Assembly (NCBI RefSeq): GCF_003285015.1
Contig: NZ_QMFB01000025.1
Coordinates: 62,001-126,000, forward strand
Length of the DNA stretch: 64,000 bases
Origin: Paenibacillus contaminans
Lineage (GTDB): Bacteria > Bacillota > Bacilli > Paenibacillales > NBRC-103111
Reading direction: 5' to 3'
How positions within the stretch are numbered: the stretch's first letter is position 1; each line of letters opens with the position of its first letter. The translations under genes and the position numbers were made by a program. The notes beneath the pieces were generated by a model, which made no database searches, was not told the DNA's origin, and saw only the letters and a program-made list of their open reading frames with translations. Shown here one piece after another: positions 18,110-27,116 of the stretch.

Positions 18110-19612
18110 ATGAAGAAACAGAAATACAGTTTGTTCCTTTCCGCACTAATAATTGTTATGGCCATGCTGGTGCTGGCAGCCTGCTCCAAGGGCAATCCTG
18201 CGCCATCGGCAGGGCCGGCGGACAGTGACAGTGCCACAGGAGATCCTTCGCCGACTAAGAAGGCGGATGACAAGGGGGCGGCCGATAAAAAATGGGTGAT
18301 CCGATTCGACCCGCAAATGCATTTGCCGAAAAAACCGGATGCGCAGGACCCGACGGAAAAGAAGGCGCTTGACGAGCTGAACAAAGAATACGAGGCGCTT
18401 CATCCGAACGTCAAGATCGAGCTTGTGAAGGTTCCTACCACGCAGGACCGCAATGCCTGGCTGCAAGCGCGGATGATGGCCAAGGATGCGCCGGATATTT
18501 TTTGGACCAATTTCGAAACGACATGGGAGAACTATCATAAAGGCTGGTTTTACGCGGTTGACGAATGGATGAAGAAACCGAATCCGTATAACGGCAATAA
18601 AATTTGGGGCGATACGTTCGTTCCCGGCATGCTCGATTCTGTGCGAGCCCCGGACGGCAAGCTCTATGATATTCCGGCTGACGGCGTAGGCGTAGCGATC
18701 TATTACAACAAGAAAATTTTCAAGGATCTCAATCTGAACATTCCGAAGACGTGGAAAGAGTTTATGGACGTCCAGGCCAAAATCAAAGAAAGCGGCACGA
18801 CGCCGTTCGCCTTTATGCATGTCAACAAAGGCTGCTGCGATGTTTCCTGGTCGGACACGCTGCTGCACAACCAGTTCCTGATCGGAAACATGGCTCATCT
18901 GGATGAGGACAAAAACAACCGGCTCGACCCGATCGAAATCGCCCGCGCGACCAAAAAAGGGGTGATGCCGAACGAGGACATATTAAGACAAGAGTTTACC
19001 CTGCTCAAGGAATGGTCGCAATACTGGCCCAAAGGGTATATGAGCAAATACGATCAAAACCAAATGTTCGCATCGGGTAAAGCGGCAATGATGTTCGGCG
19101 GGAGCTGGACGATCGCGTCATTAAACGCCATGAAGCTGCCTTTTGAATGGGGAGCGTTCAATTTCCCGTTAGTGACCAAGGAGTCCGCATCGCTCTCTAC
19201 GGAGAAAGGGGCGAAAATACTTGGCCCTTGGGGGCCGGGGCAGTGGGTTATTCCGGGCTACATGGAGAAGGACGATCCGGGCAAGCTGCCGGTTATTATG
19301 GATTACTTGATGTTTCTCAGCAAGCCGGAGAATATTTCGAAGCTCGATATGGAAACGGAGTCCGAGCCGAATATTATCGGAGCGAAGGCGCCGGAAGGGC
19401 ATGAGGTGTTCCTGGAAGACATCCCGCTTATCGTGACGAACGGCTACGACGTTTATATGGGCAAATCGTTCTCCGATGCATGGGAGAATGGCATCATCCA
19501 ATATTTGAGCGGATCAATGAGCTTGGACGACCTGATAGCCGAGGTGAAAAAAGCTTATGCCAAAGGCGCCGACGAAACGATCGCGCAGTATGAGCAGGCT
19601 CTGAAGAAATAA
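18110..19612 (+). CDS. Extracellular solute-binding lipoprotein
   Basis: The start at 18110 has AGGTGG upstream and gives a normal lipoprotein signal (MKKQ, hydrophobic core, lipobox LAAC with Cys about residue 26); the longer frame adds 15 residues that spoil it. The 500-residue protein has a Ser/Asp/Pro-rich linker then a bilobal sugar-binding body (GTTPFAF, GGSWTIASL segments). It is a second binding protein in this locus, again without permeases, 99 bases after the sialidase-like gene. Confidence 0.9.
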   Translation: MKKQKYSLFLSALIIVMAMLVLAACSKGNPAPSAGPADSDSATGDPSPTKKADDKGAADKKWVIRFDPQMHLPKKPDAQDPTEKKALDELNKEYEALHPNVKIELVKVPTTQDRNAWLQARMMAKDAPDIFWTNFETTWENYHKGWFYAVDEWMKKPNPYNGNKIWGDTFVPGMLDSVRAPDGKLYDIPADGVGVAIYYNKKIFKDLNLNIPKTWKEFMDVQAKIKESGTTPFAFMHVNKGCCDVSWSDTLLHNQFLIGNMAHLDEDKNNRLDPIEIARATKKGVMPNEDILRQEFTLLKEWSQYWPKGYMSKYDQNQMFASGKAAMMFGGSWTIASLNAMKLPFEWGAFNFPLVTKESASLSTEKGAKILGPWGPGQWVIPGYMEKDDPGKLPVIMDYLMFLSKPENISKLDMETESEPNIIGAKAPEGHEVFLEDIPLIVTNGYDVYMGKSFSDAWENGIIQYLSGSMSLDDLIAEVKKAYAKGADETIAQYEQALKK

Positions 19613-19693
19613 ACAGTCGGTAAGTCGACGATCTAGCATCGGAAGAGTTACGTTATGTTACTAAACTTTTAATAGTACGAGGAGGAACTAAAG

Positions 19694-21553
19694 ATGTCCG
19701 TACCGAACGATCCGAATTCAGTCCAGAGAGATAGGAAGTTCGATCGCAGAACGCTGCTCGCCTCCGCCGGTTTGGCCGGTGTTGCGCTAGCGACCGGGGG
19801 AATGTTTAGCAATATCGCAAGCGCGAACGGCCAACAGGATAAAACCAAACCGAAAGTACTGACGAGTTTGAATTATTGCATAGCGACAACCGTATCCGAG
19901 CTTCGAAATTTGTCCGATCCCGATTCGCAATTCATTTATTATGTTACCGATAGCGGCATGGAAGGGCATTTTTATTACGATTTGAACGATACCATATCGG
20001 TTGATAACACAGGCACTGTCATTGTTTCGGCGGCAGGAGCCAGATTCAAAAGAATTTACGACGAGGCGGTTAACGTTAGATGGTTTGGTGCGGAAGGCAA
20101 CGGGGTTGCCGACGACACATCGGCCATACAGGCTGCTATAGATATTGAGGAAACGGTATATATTCCGAATACGGACACGAGTGTTTACCTGATCTCCGAC
20201 ACGATCAAAATACCTTCCAATAGACAAATTATTTTTGCAAACGGCGTTACTTTGAAGCTTAAAAACAACGTGAATAAAATCATGATTCAAAATTCCGATA
20301 TAACGAACGGAAACAACAATATTGCGATTATCGGCGGAAAACTGGATGCAAATAAACAGAATCAAAGCGGAGGGGCGGATTTTGCCACGATTCAGTTGAC
20401 CAAGGTAAGCCGTTCGTTATTCCAGAATTTGATCGTCAAAGGCAGTAAATTCATCGACTATTATTTTGGTTCCGCCGGATGGGATATGCTTTATTGCGAT
20501 AATAACAAAATCTATGATTGCGAGCTGTATGAGTCGGATGGAGAAGGGCTTTGGTTAAGAGAATCCAATCATAATGAGATCGTCGGCGGGGAGTACCATC
20601 ATAATTTAGGTTCCGGTGTCGCGATAAACGGCGGCGAGTTTAACCTTGTCGAACGCGTATATGCCCATCATGCCGCCTCTAGCAATTTGTCGATCAATGC
20701 AAAGCACACAAGAGTGATCAATTGCATTTGCGATACCAATGACACGGAAAACGGGATTACATTCGGCCACCATGGATACCCTGCGGATTATTCGATTTGC
20801 TCAGGCAATATATGCAGAAATAATACGGGACAAGGGATAGCCGTTCTTGGAAATACCATAGAGGTTATTTGCACGAACAATCGCTGCTATAATAACGGAG
20901 GTTCCGGAATACGGGTTTCGGACCTGTCTAAAGAAGTGACCGTTTCGAATAATACGATTTATAAAAATAACGAGTTCGGAATATACGTGGGCGGAAGCCC
21001 TGGCCAGCCGGATGTCCAATGCATCATCCAAGGAAACCTGTCCAAAGAAAATCGTTATGACGGTATTTTTTTAATAGACGCTCACAGTTGCCTGATTAGC
21101 AGTAACGTAATCAAAAATAATGGAAGATTCGGAGTATGGTTGTATGAATCAAACACAAAGTACAACACGGTTTCCGAAAATAGATGCTATGACGATCAAA
21201 TGACCAAGACTCAACAAAGAGGAGTATATATTGAAGGAAGCATGAATAGTTTGACGGATAATATGTTATCAGGGAATAAAGATTATCCTTATGTGGCAGC
21301 GGCGGGAAATACGATCAGGGATAATAAATTGTCCGCTACGGAAGATTCATCCGCCATCCTGACATTGACGGCTTCAGGCAGCACCGTATATGAGAATAAC
21401 AATATTCGGGCCGATACGCGCGTTACCTTTCAACCGATTTCCGCTTCTTCGTTAACTCGAAATATTGTTTTAACTGCTATTGGAAATGGAAATATAACTT
21501 TTGCTCATACCACTGGAAGCAATACTGATCAGGTTCGAATATTTATCGGATGA
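19694..21553 (+). CDS. Tat-exported right-handed beta-helix protein (pectate lyase superfamily)
   Basis: The start follows GAGGAGG. The 619-residue protein opens with a twin-arginine signal (KFDRRTLLASAG, about residues 16-27) and a hydrophobic stretch to an A-x-A site. At about 127-150 the pectate-lyase-3 signature VRWFGAEGNGVADDTSAI appears, followed by many Asn-rich beta-helix coils (NNKIYDCE, NHNEIVGG, NNTIYKNN). Such proteins cleave or bind acidic polysaccharides, or are phage-tailspike-like. The substrate is unknown. Its stop is 9 bases from the end of the convergent MFS gene. Confidence 0.88.
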   Translation: MSVPNDPNSVQRDRKFDRRTLLASAGLAGVALATGGMFSNIASANGQQDKTKPKVLTSLNYCIATTVSELRNLSDPDSQFIYYVTDSGMEGHFYYDLNDTISVDNTGTVIVSAAGARFKRIYDEAVNVRWFGAEGNGVADDTSAIQAAIDIEETVYIPNTDTSVYLISDTIKIPSNRQIIFANGVTLKLKNNVNKIMIQNSDITNGNNNIAIIGGKLDANKQNQSGGADFATIQLTKVSRSLFQNLIVKGSKFIDYYFGSAGWDMLYCDNNKIYDCELYESDGEGLWLRESNHNEIVGGEYHHNLGSGVAINGGEFNLVERVYAHHAASSNLSINAKHTRVINCICDTNDTENGITFGHHGYPADYSICSGNICRNNTGQGIAVLGNTIEVICTNNRCYNNGGSGIRVSDLSKEVTVSNNTIYKNNEFGIYVGGSPGQPDVQCIIQGNLSKENRYDGIFLIDAHSCLISSNVIKNNGRFGVWLYESNTKYNTVSENRCYDDQMTKTQQRGVYIEGSMNSLTDNMLSGNKDYPYVAAAGNTIRDNKLSATEDSSAILTLTASGSTVYENNNIRADTRVTFQPISASSLTRNIVLTAIGNGNITFAHTTGSNTDQVRIFIG

Positions 21554-21562
21554 TTTATACCT

Positions 21563-22984
21563 TCAAATCTGTTCAGGTACTTTTTTTATAAACCAACCCA
21601 GCAGGAAAACAAGTACGGCGAGAATAAATGCAATCCCAAAAACCGTTTGTAGACCGGCGACCATGCTTTGTGTCTTCTCGTGCATCGCAGCGGGATCGAG
21701 TGAATGATGAAGATAACGATTGGCTCCAGACGACATGATGCCGACGAACAATGCGATGCCAATTCCTCCTGCAATCTGTTGGAGCGTATTGTATATGGCT
21801 GTGCCATGGGGGACTAGATGACGCGGAAGTTGATTTAATCCGGTCGTCTGAGCCGGCATGACGACGAACGACATGCCTAAGAATAAGAGGATATGATTGA
21901 ACAGAATGGAACCTCGCGTCGTATCGCTGTCGATGCCGGCAAATAGCCACAGCGATACGGCGATCAAGAACAGTCCGGGCACAATGACGAATCTCGGCCC
22001 GAATGTATCGAATAGTTTCCCCGACACCGGCATCAACACCCCGTTCAAAATGCAACCCGGCATCAGAAGTAAACCTGTCGAGAATGCTGTCAACTGCATC
22101 ACGTCCTGGATATAGATCGGCAGCAATGTCGTTGTGGCGAATAAAACCATCATCAGGATTACAATCAAAACTGCAACCAGAGAAAAAGCGGGATGCCGGA
22201 ATACCGAGAGATCGATCAACGGCTCTTTGATCTTGAGCTGCCGCCATACGAGCAAGAGCAAGAAGAGGCTGCCTAAGGCAATCGATCCGTAACCCTCGGG
22301 CTCAACCCATACATTTGTTTGGCTGAAGCCGTAGGTGACGCAACCGAAACCGACGGTTGACATTACAATGGATAAAAGATCGACTTTTGGCTTGGTCAAT
22401 TCCGTCACATTCCTCACGTAGATGATTGCATAAATAATCGAAAATAGCGCGACAGGAATCACGATGTAGAACAGCCATCGCCAGCTAAGGGTATCGATGA
22501 TCAATCCCGACAAGGCCGGCCCGAAAACAGGGGCGACCATAATGACCAGCCCCATAAGACCCATGGCGGCACCCCGGCGTTCCGGAGGATAGAGGGCGAG
22601 AATCGTATTCATCATCAACGGGAGCAAGAATCCTGTCCCGCAAGCCTGAACAATTCTGCCCATCAGCAAGATTCCGAATCCCGGGGAACTTGCACACAAG
22701 CACGTACCGGCCAAAAACAACGCCATCGCAGACATAAACATCTGGCGAGTAGTGAACCATTGCTGCAGTAATGCGGTCACCGGCACCAGTACGCCGATCA
22801 CGAGCATATAACCCGTCGATAACCATTGTATGGTGGCAGCCGTAACGTTGAATTCCCGCATTAATCCAGGCAGCGCATTTGTAAGTAAATTCTCGTTAAG
22901 AAACGCAACAAATGCACCTAGTAGCAGGGCGGTTAACATCGCCCCTCTCTTCATTCCGCTTGCATCTTGAACCCGCTTGTTCAT
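21563..22984 (-). CDS. DHA2 family (EmrB/LmrB-like) MFS multidrug efflux transporter
   Basis: The start at 22984 has AGGGAGG 7 bases upstream. The 473-residue protein is highly hydrophobic with about 14 membrane helices. It shows the DHA2 N-terminal pattern FLNENLLTNALPGL and the antiporter motif region GPALSGLIIDTLSWRW (about 150-166). It is expected to expel drugs or toxic organics by proton exchange. It is followed upstream, in the same direction, by a small unknown gene. Confidence 0.92.
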   Translation of the reverse strand: MNKRVQDASGMKRGAMLTALLLGAFVAFLNENLLTNALPGLMREFNVTAATIQWLSTGYMLVIGVLVPVTALLQQWFTTRQMFMSAMALFLAGTCLCASSPGFGILLMGRIVQACGTGFLLPLMMNTILALYPPERRGAAMGLMGLVIMVAPVFGPALSGLIIDTLSWRWLFYIVIPVALFSIIYAIIYVRNVTELTKPKVDLLSIVMSTVGFGCVTYGFSQTNVWVEPEGYGSIALGSLFLLLLVWRQLKIKEPLIDLSVFRHPAFSLVAVLIVILMMVLFATTTLLPIYIQDVMQLTAFSTGLLLMPGCILNGVLMPVSGKLFDTFGPRFVIVPGLFLIAVSLWLFAGIDSDTTRGSILFNHILLFLGMSFVVMPAQTTGLNQLPRHLVPHGTAIYNTLQQIAGGIGIALFVGIMSSGANRYLHHSLDPAAMHEKTQSMVAGLQTVFGIAFILAVLVFLLGWFIKKVPEQI

Positions 22985-23041
22985 TTTCTGCCTCCCTAAT
23001 GTTAAGTGCCTTGACATCGAATCGCCAGCCTGTCGTGCGGA

Positions 23042-23281
23042 TTATCCTACACCATCACTTTCCAGCAAGGAATAAAAATGATCGCGGTCTTCGTCATCGA
23101 ATTTGCCAAGCGTCCGTATTTTGACAAATTCATGTCCGCCATACATGTCTAATTCCTCGCCATACCTGTTGTAGAGCGCGATCATATTGCCATCCCGATT
23201 CAACTCCATGTACCCGTAACAGTTTGCTTCAGGCGCTTCACCGTATAGGAGCAAAAATCTGATTTTATCCACGCGGTTCAT
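23042..23281 (-). CDS. Small hypothetical protein, 79 residues
   Basis: The ATG at 23281 lies 8 bases after AAGGAGG. The product is acidic and soluble (segments RFLLLYGEAPEANCYGYM and RTLGKFDDEDRDHFYSLL). No known domain was recognised. It lies 57 bases upstream of the MFS gene and may be co-transcribed with it. Confidence 0.65.
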   Translation of the reverse strand: MNRVDKIRFLLLYGEAPEANCYGYMELNRDGNMIALYNRYGEELDMYGGHEFVKIRTLGKFDDEDRDHFYSLLESDGVG

Positions 23282-23443
23282 GCAGCTCCTCCTTTTCCGT
23301 CTCCCCATCTGCCTGAAGAAAATATTACGTGAAACCGGCCGAATTGGAAAAAGCGAAATTGCTCCTTATACCCGGAAATTCATTCATATTACAAAAGCAT
23401 AAGGGGGGATCCCCCGCCGCATCGCTTTTTCGCACATTATCTC

Positions 23444-23472
23444 TTGACAGGATGAGCTTTGGAGATTATGAT
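23444..23472 (+). promoter_or_regulatory. Consensus sigma-A promoter driving a candidate RNA
   Basis: TTGACA (23444-23449), a 17-base spacer and TATGAT (23467-23472). The -35 is perfect and the -10 differs from TATAAT at one base. No gene start with a ribosome binding site follows within the next 200 bases. Confidence 0.75.
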
Positions 23473-23478
23473 AACGTG

Positions 23479-23699
23479 CCGGTTAACTCTACAAGGCAAA
23501 TAAAGCAAAAAAGGCCGACTTTTCGTAGTGCTTCGGCACCGAATCGTCAGCCCGGAACAGATCGCAGCGGAGATCCGCGGCTCTTGTACGCAGTATGCGG
23601 GCAGGGGACGGATGATCGGAACAAAATGTAGATCGAAGCCATCCCAAACAGCAATCGCCCTCTACTTGGTCTACTTGGCCAGGGGAGGGCGATCTTTTT
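23479..23699 (+). ncRNA. Candidate structured non-coding RNA or leader (unassigned)
   Basis: The segment runs from the expected transcription start below a strong promoter to an intrinsic terminator. Inside it a stem GTGC/GCAC closes a TTCG tetraloop (about 23527-23540) and is extended outward by CG-rich pairs with a 2x2 internal loop. A second GCGG/CCGC stem lies about 23570-23581. One frame is open through it (100 codons from 23329) but begins upstream of the promoter and has no ribosome site. It was not matched by eye to T-box, SAM, cobalamin, c-di-GMP, purine, 6S or SRP RNA consensus. It could be a stand-alone sRNA or an attenuator for the propeller gene at 23808. The gap 23282-23807 holds nothing else. 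Confidence 0.5.
23654..23699 (+). terminator. Intrinsic terminator of the candidate RNA
   Basis: Perfect 9-bp arms ATCGCCCTC (23654-23662) and GAGGGCGAT (23685-23693) followed by CTTTTT. The loop holds a tandem 9-base repeat, TCTACTTGG twice. Confidence 0.88.
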
Positions 23700-23807
23700 G
23701 CTTAAGTTACCTTCTTCCACACCGATTGGCCTTAATTCGTACTAATAATAGAACAGTGTTAATCATATCCTTATTGAAGAAAACAATAGAAAGGAGTGAA
23801 ATTTTAG

Positions 23808-25232
23808 TTGATAAAAGTTAAGGTTCGTTTACGGCCCATTGTAAGTAAGTTAAATTTGCCCACCGTTCTGAAAACGACTATACTGCCGGGTGATTCAAAT
23901 GAAAGTTTATTTATTGCAACCCAGGTAGGAGAGATCTTTTACATACGAAACGGAGCTATAAGGACATTTTTGAATATTAGCCCGCGAATCATGAAACTAG
24001 GTGTTTCTAGTGGAGGATACGATGAACGGGGATTGCTGGGGCTGGCGTTTCATCCCGAATTTTATTATAACGGTCTTTTCTACCTTCATTTTTCATCAGC
24101 CGGAACACAAGGGCCAGGCGCTCTTCCAGGTACATTTGAATCTTTTAAACCTAACCCGTGTGATCCCGGAACCTTAAACCTAAAGTGGATAAATAGAGAA
24201 ACTCAGTATGATCATATCGATACGGTTGAGGAATGGATGTTACAATCGAAAGGTCAACCTCAAAAACGACGGACATTACTTAACGTAAGAAGACCCTTTT
24301 TAAATCATAATGGGGTCAATAGCTTAAACTTTTCGCCTGAAACAGGAAACCTTGTTTTAACGACCGGTGATGGCGGATCCGGCTATGATCCTTTTAACTT
24401 AAGTCAAGACGATATGGAGATAGCCGGAAAAATTATTGAAATTGATGTAAATAAGCATGTATTTATTTATGATCCGCCCGTAGTCACGCGGTTCAACGAA
24501 CTTCCCGCACCTATTCAGGAAACGCTTACGGTAATTGCCAAAGGGGTTCGCAACATACCGGGCATTTCCTATCAAAGGTTATATAATCAGTACATCAAAT
24601 ATGCGGGAAATGTCGGACAGGACTTGGTAGAGTCGATTTTTTCATTCGTTCATTATAAACCGATACCGGTGCCCCAGCTAATTCAAGCTTCTTTAATGAA
24701 TGCTGAGCCTGACCAAGAAGGATTTATTAACTTTGGCTGGAGAGGGTGGGAAGGTGCATTTCCTACTTCGATTATTAGAGGCTGTTCTGCAAATCCGGCT
24801 TTGGATGAGAAAACAATTGCCTATTACAATGAAGCGGTAAAAACTTCAGTGAGGCGGCTTGAGCCTTTAACGAGTTATTTTCATAAAGATCCCCGACCCG
24901 ATAAATTTGGAGGAACTGCACTTACGGGAGTCCAGCCGTATATGGGGAATGAAATCCCCGACCTAACGGGAAGCGTTGTGTTTACCGATCTTGCCAGGAA
25001 TGAAGGCTCTCCCCCTCCAGTTAAAGGGGTTTTAGCTTATACGGGGATCAAAGCAGATCATAAACCAAATGATTTCGGTGTTATAGAAACGGATTATGAT
25101 TTTGGAGCTCAATCAGCTTATTATGTTAGTTTGGGAACGAATCTGGATCAAACCAAACTATTTTTAGGGGTCTATGGCTCAATGAAAGTGGCTGATCGTA
25201 ACCAAGGGACCGTTTTTGAAATTGTTCCATAA
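23808..25232 (+). CDS. PQQ-dependent sugar dehydrogenase-like (GSDH) beta-propeller protein
   Basis: A TTG start follows AAAGGAG. The 474-residue protein has GSDH-type propeller landmarks: ERGLLGLAFHPEF (about 75-87), LTTGDGGSGYDP, KGVRNIPG (like the canonical GxRNP), and FGGTALTGVQPY. There is no signal peptide, unusual for a quinoprotein, so PQQ binding and dehydrogenase activity are doubtful. Members of this group are often annotated only as glucose/sorbosone dehydrogenase family. It lies downstream of the candidate RNA. Confidence 0.75.
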   Translation: MIKVKVRLRPIVSKLNLPTVLKTTILPGDSNESLFIATQVGEIFYIRNGAIRTFLNISPRIMKLGVSSGGYDERGLLGLAFHPEFYYNGLFYLHFSSAGTQGPGALPGTFESFKPNPCDPGTLNLKWINRETQYDHIDTVEEWMLQSKGQPQKRRTLLNVRRPFLNHNGVNSLNFSPETGNLVLTTGDGGSGYDPFNLSQDDMEIAGKIIEIDVNKHVFIYDPPVVTRFNELPAPIQETLTVIAKGVRNIPGISYQRLYNQYIKYAGNVGQDLVESIFSFVHYKPIPVPQLIQASLMNAEPDQEGFINFGWRGWEGAFPTSIIRGCSANPALDEKTIAYYNEAVKTSVRRLEPLTSYFHKDPRPDKFGGTALTGVQPYMGNEIPDLTGSVVFTDLARNEGSPPPVKGVLAYTGIKADHKPNDFGVIETDYDFGAQSAYYVSLGTNLDQTKLFLGVYGSMKVADRNQGTVFEIVP

Positions 25233-25284
25233 TTCATCATTTTAAAATCTGACTTAGTAGAACGGAAAACGTTTGCTCAAGAAA

Positions 25285-25350
25285 ATAAATAGACATGAGG
25301 CTGCCGTCATTTTGATTGGCAGTCTCGCTGCGTAAACGGGCAGTTATCTC
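25285..25350 (+). repeat. Dispersed repeat copy 1 (class A hairpin)
   Basis: Hairpin arms GAGGCTGCC and GGCAGTCTC (25297-25326) followed by the right end TAAACGGGCAGTTAT. It sits between the sugar-dehydrogenase-like and methyltransferase genes. Confidence 0.7.
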
Positions 25351-25509
25351 AACAACTTCTGTGGTAATATGTGGATATACTAATGTGAGGAATGGATGTG
25401 ATTGCGGTGATAAATGGCGACATTGCGCTTGAAGGAAAACGAGTAAGGTTGATTGTTGGCATTGCCGTTTAAGTTGGATATCAAAAGTTTCAATAAAAGG
25501 GGAATCATA

Positions 25510-26223
25510 ATGTCGCCAGGTCGGCTAGAAGAAATTCGACTGAAGGAGAAGTTATATCACGATAACTTCTATGAGAACGTTGAACTCTTTCAGGAAGGTT
25601 CATGGTTAGAGAAACCGGTAAAAACCGTGATGGATACCTTTGAATTATTACCTCAAAAGAACAATTTGCGACTGTTAGATTTGGGATGCGGGGTTGGAAG
25701 GAACAGCGTACCGCTCGCCCAAAGACTTAAAGGTACTGAAGGTAAAGTTGTTTGTATTGATTTTCTTGAATCAGCTATGACTAACCTTCAACGACATGGA
25801 AAGGCATATGGCGTTTCTGAGGTGCTTGAACTGATTACATCGGAGATCAGTAATTTTCATGTCTGCCCCAATTATTATGATTATGTAATTAGCGTTTCTA
25901 CCTTAGAACATTTGGATTCCATCGCAACATTCCATCAAGTATTAGAAAATATCATTAATGGAACCAAGGAGCAAGGGATCCATTGTTTCTTGATGAACTC
26001 AAACATTCGCGAGACGGAAGTGGAAACAGGGTCGCAACTAAACCCTATGTTTGAGATCCTTTTTCGTACAGAAACGCTGCTTTCTTTACTGCAAAATACA
26101 TATGCAAATTGGTCTGTATTACGGGAAAACGTGAGCCGGTACACCCTCGAAATCATGAGGGACGAAAAACGTGTATGGTTAGAAAGTGATGTGGTCACCT
26201 GGGTTGCACAAAAACGCTCATAA
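25510..26223 (+). CDS. Class I SAM-dependent methyltransferase
   Basis: The ATG at 25510 has AAAAGGGG upstream and is preferred to a 19-codon longer start. The 237-residue protein has SAM motif I LLDLGCGVGRNS (about 55-66), an acidic residue after strand 2 (VVCIDFLESAM) and motif II region YDYVISVSTLEHL. The TehB/UbiE-like fold suggests methylation of a small molecule. The gene is alone between two copies of the dispersed repeat. Confidence 0.9.
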   Translation: MSPGRLEEIRLKEKLYHDNFYENVELFQEGSWLEKPVKTVMDTFELLPQKNNLRLLDLGCGVGRNSVPLAQRLKGTEGKVVCIDFLESAMTNLQRHGKAYGVSEVLELITSEISNFHVCPNYYDYVISVSTLEHLDSIATFHQVLENIINGTKEQGIHCFLMNSNIRETEVETGSQLNPMFEILFRTETLLSLLQNTYANWSVLRENVSRYTLEIMRDEKRVWLESDVVTWVAQKRS

Positions 26224-26320
26224 ATAAACGGGTTATTCATCTGCTTAATTCTAATAACCATGACAAAGGCTGCTGGCGTAATCGGCAGCCTTTTCAGCTA
26301 AACGAACGGGCAGGATATTT
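26221..26320 (+). repeat. Dispersed repeat copy 2 (class A hairpin)
   Basis: Left end TAAATAAACGGGTTATT starts at the methyltransferase stop codon. The hairpin AAAGGCTGCT/CGGCAGCCTTT (26265-26294) serves as its terminator, and the right end reads CGAACGGGCAGGATAT. Confidence 0.75.
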
Positions 26321-26346
26321 GCAAATATAAATCCGTTTCAACGCTA

Positions 26347-26392
26347 TTGACATTCCAACTACTGCGTGTTACTTTATAGTGGTAGTAAGTAA
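26347..26392 (+). promoter_or_regulatory. Promoter and probable PadR operator
   Basis: TTGACA (26347-26352), 17-base spacer, TACTTT (26370-26375). An inverted repeat TTACTT/AAGTAA (26369-26374 and 26387-26392) overlaps the -10, the usual place for autoregulation by a PadR repressor. Assignment to PadR is inference. Confidence 0.55.
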
Positions 26393-26430
26393 TACTTCAT
26401 ACCAGTCATACAGAATAGCGAAGGGTGATT

Positions 26431-26757
26431 GTGCTGGAAAACTTAACGGAAATGCTCAAAGGCGCGCTTGAGGGCTGTGTCCTTGAAATTATTAGCCGCA
26501 AAGAAACCTACGGATACGAAATCACGCGCCGGCTGAACGCCCTCGGCTTTACAGATGTTGTGGAGGGAACGGTGTACACCATCCTGATTCGGCTTGAAAA
26601 AAACAAGTTGGTGGAAATCACCAAGAAGCCCTCAGACATGGGACCGCCGCGAAAGTTTTTCGCGATCAACGATGCGGGGCGCGAGGAGCTGCGGAGGTTC
26701 TGGGAAAAATGGGAGTTCGTTTCATCAAAAATTAACGAGTTAAAGGAGAAGGAATAA
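26431..26757 (+). CDS. PadR family transcriptional regulator
   Basis: The GTG at 26431 is chosen because GAAGGG lies just upstream; another GTG six bases earlier overlaps that site. The 108-residue protein has the PadR winged helix: ISRKETYGYEITRRLN (recognition region) and VEGTVYTILIRLEKNKLV (wing). It should repress the following efflux operon and release DNA on binding a drug-like ligand. Its stop overlaps the next start as TAATGA. Confidence 0.93.
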   Translation: MLENLTEMLKGALEGCVLEIISRKETYGYEITRRLNALGFTDVVEGTVYTILIRLEKNKLVEITKKPSDMGPPRKFFAINDAGREELRRFWEKWEFVSSKINELKEKE

Positions 26758-27104
26758 TGAACTTTTGGGAAAAAATCACCGGCAGCGACATGACTAAAGA
26801 ATTTAAGACTTTTGAATCGCGTATCAAAAAGCTGCCCGCTGATTATCAAGCGGCATGGGAACAAATTAATGTAAATCTTTGGCCGCACTCCGATTTCACC
26901 GGTCGTAACCTCATGCCAATTCTTGACGGTGTGCTTGGCCTGCTTGAAGAATCGGCGGCGGACGGTCAGAGTATCCAAGAGGTTTTGGGTAACGATATCA
27001 AAGGCTTCTGTTCAGCGCTGGCCGGCGAAGAAGGGGCAAAATCGCTTCGCGACAAGTGGCGCGAGCAACTCAACAATAATATCGCTAAAAAATTTGGTAA
27101 ATAG
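26757..27104 (+). CDS. DUF1048 family protein, first of two
   Basis: The ATG overlaps the padR-like stop by one base, so translation is likely coupled. The 115-residue helical protein carries the family pattern RIKKLPADYQAAWEQI, then LDGVLGLLEE and VLGNDIKGFCSAL. DUF1048 proteins are regularly encoded between a PadR regulator and an ABC exporter; their role is unknown. It is related to the next gene and the two are probably a tandem duplication. Confidence 0.9.
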   Translation: MNFWEKITGSDMTKEFKTFESRIKKLPADYQAAWEQINVNLWPHSDFTGRNLMPILDGVLGLLEESAADGQSIQEVLGNDIKGFCSALAGEEGAKSLRDKWREQLNNNIAKKFGK

Positions 27105-27116
27105 GAGGAGAATAAA

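Noticed and set aside
23329..23631. 100-codon plus-strand frame as a gene
   Set aside because: No ribosome binding site, composition unlike its neighbours, and it runs across a strong promoter and a structured segment.
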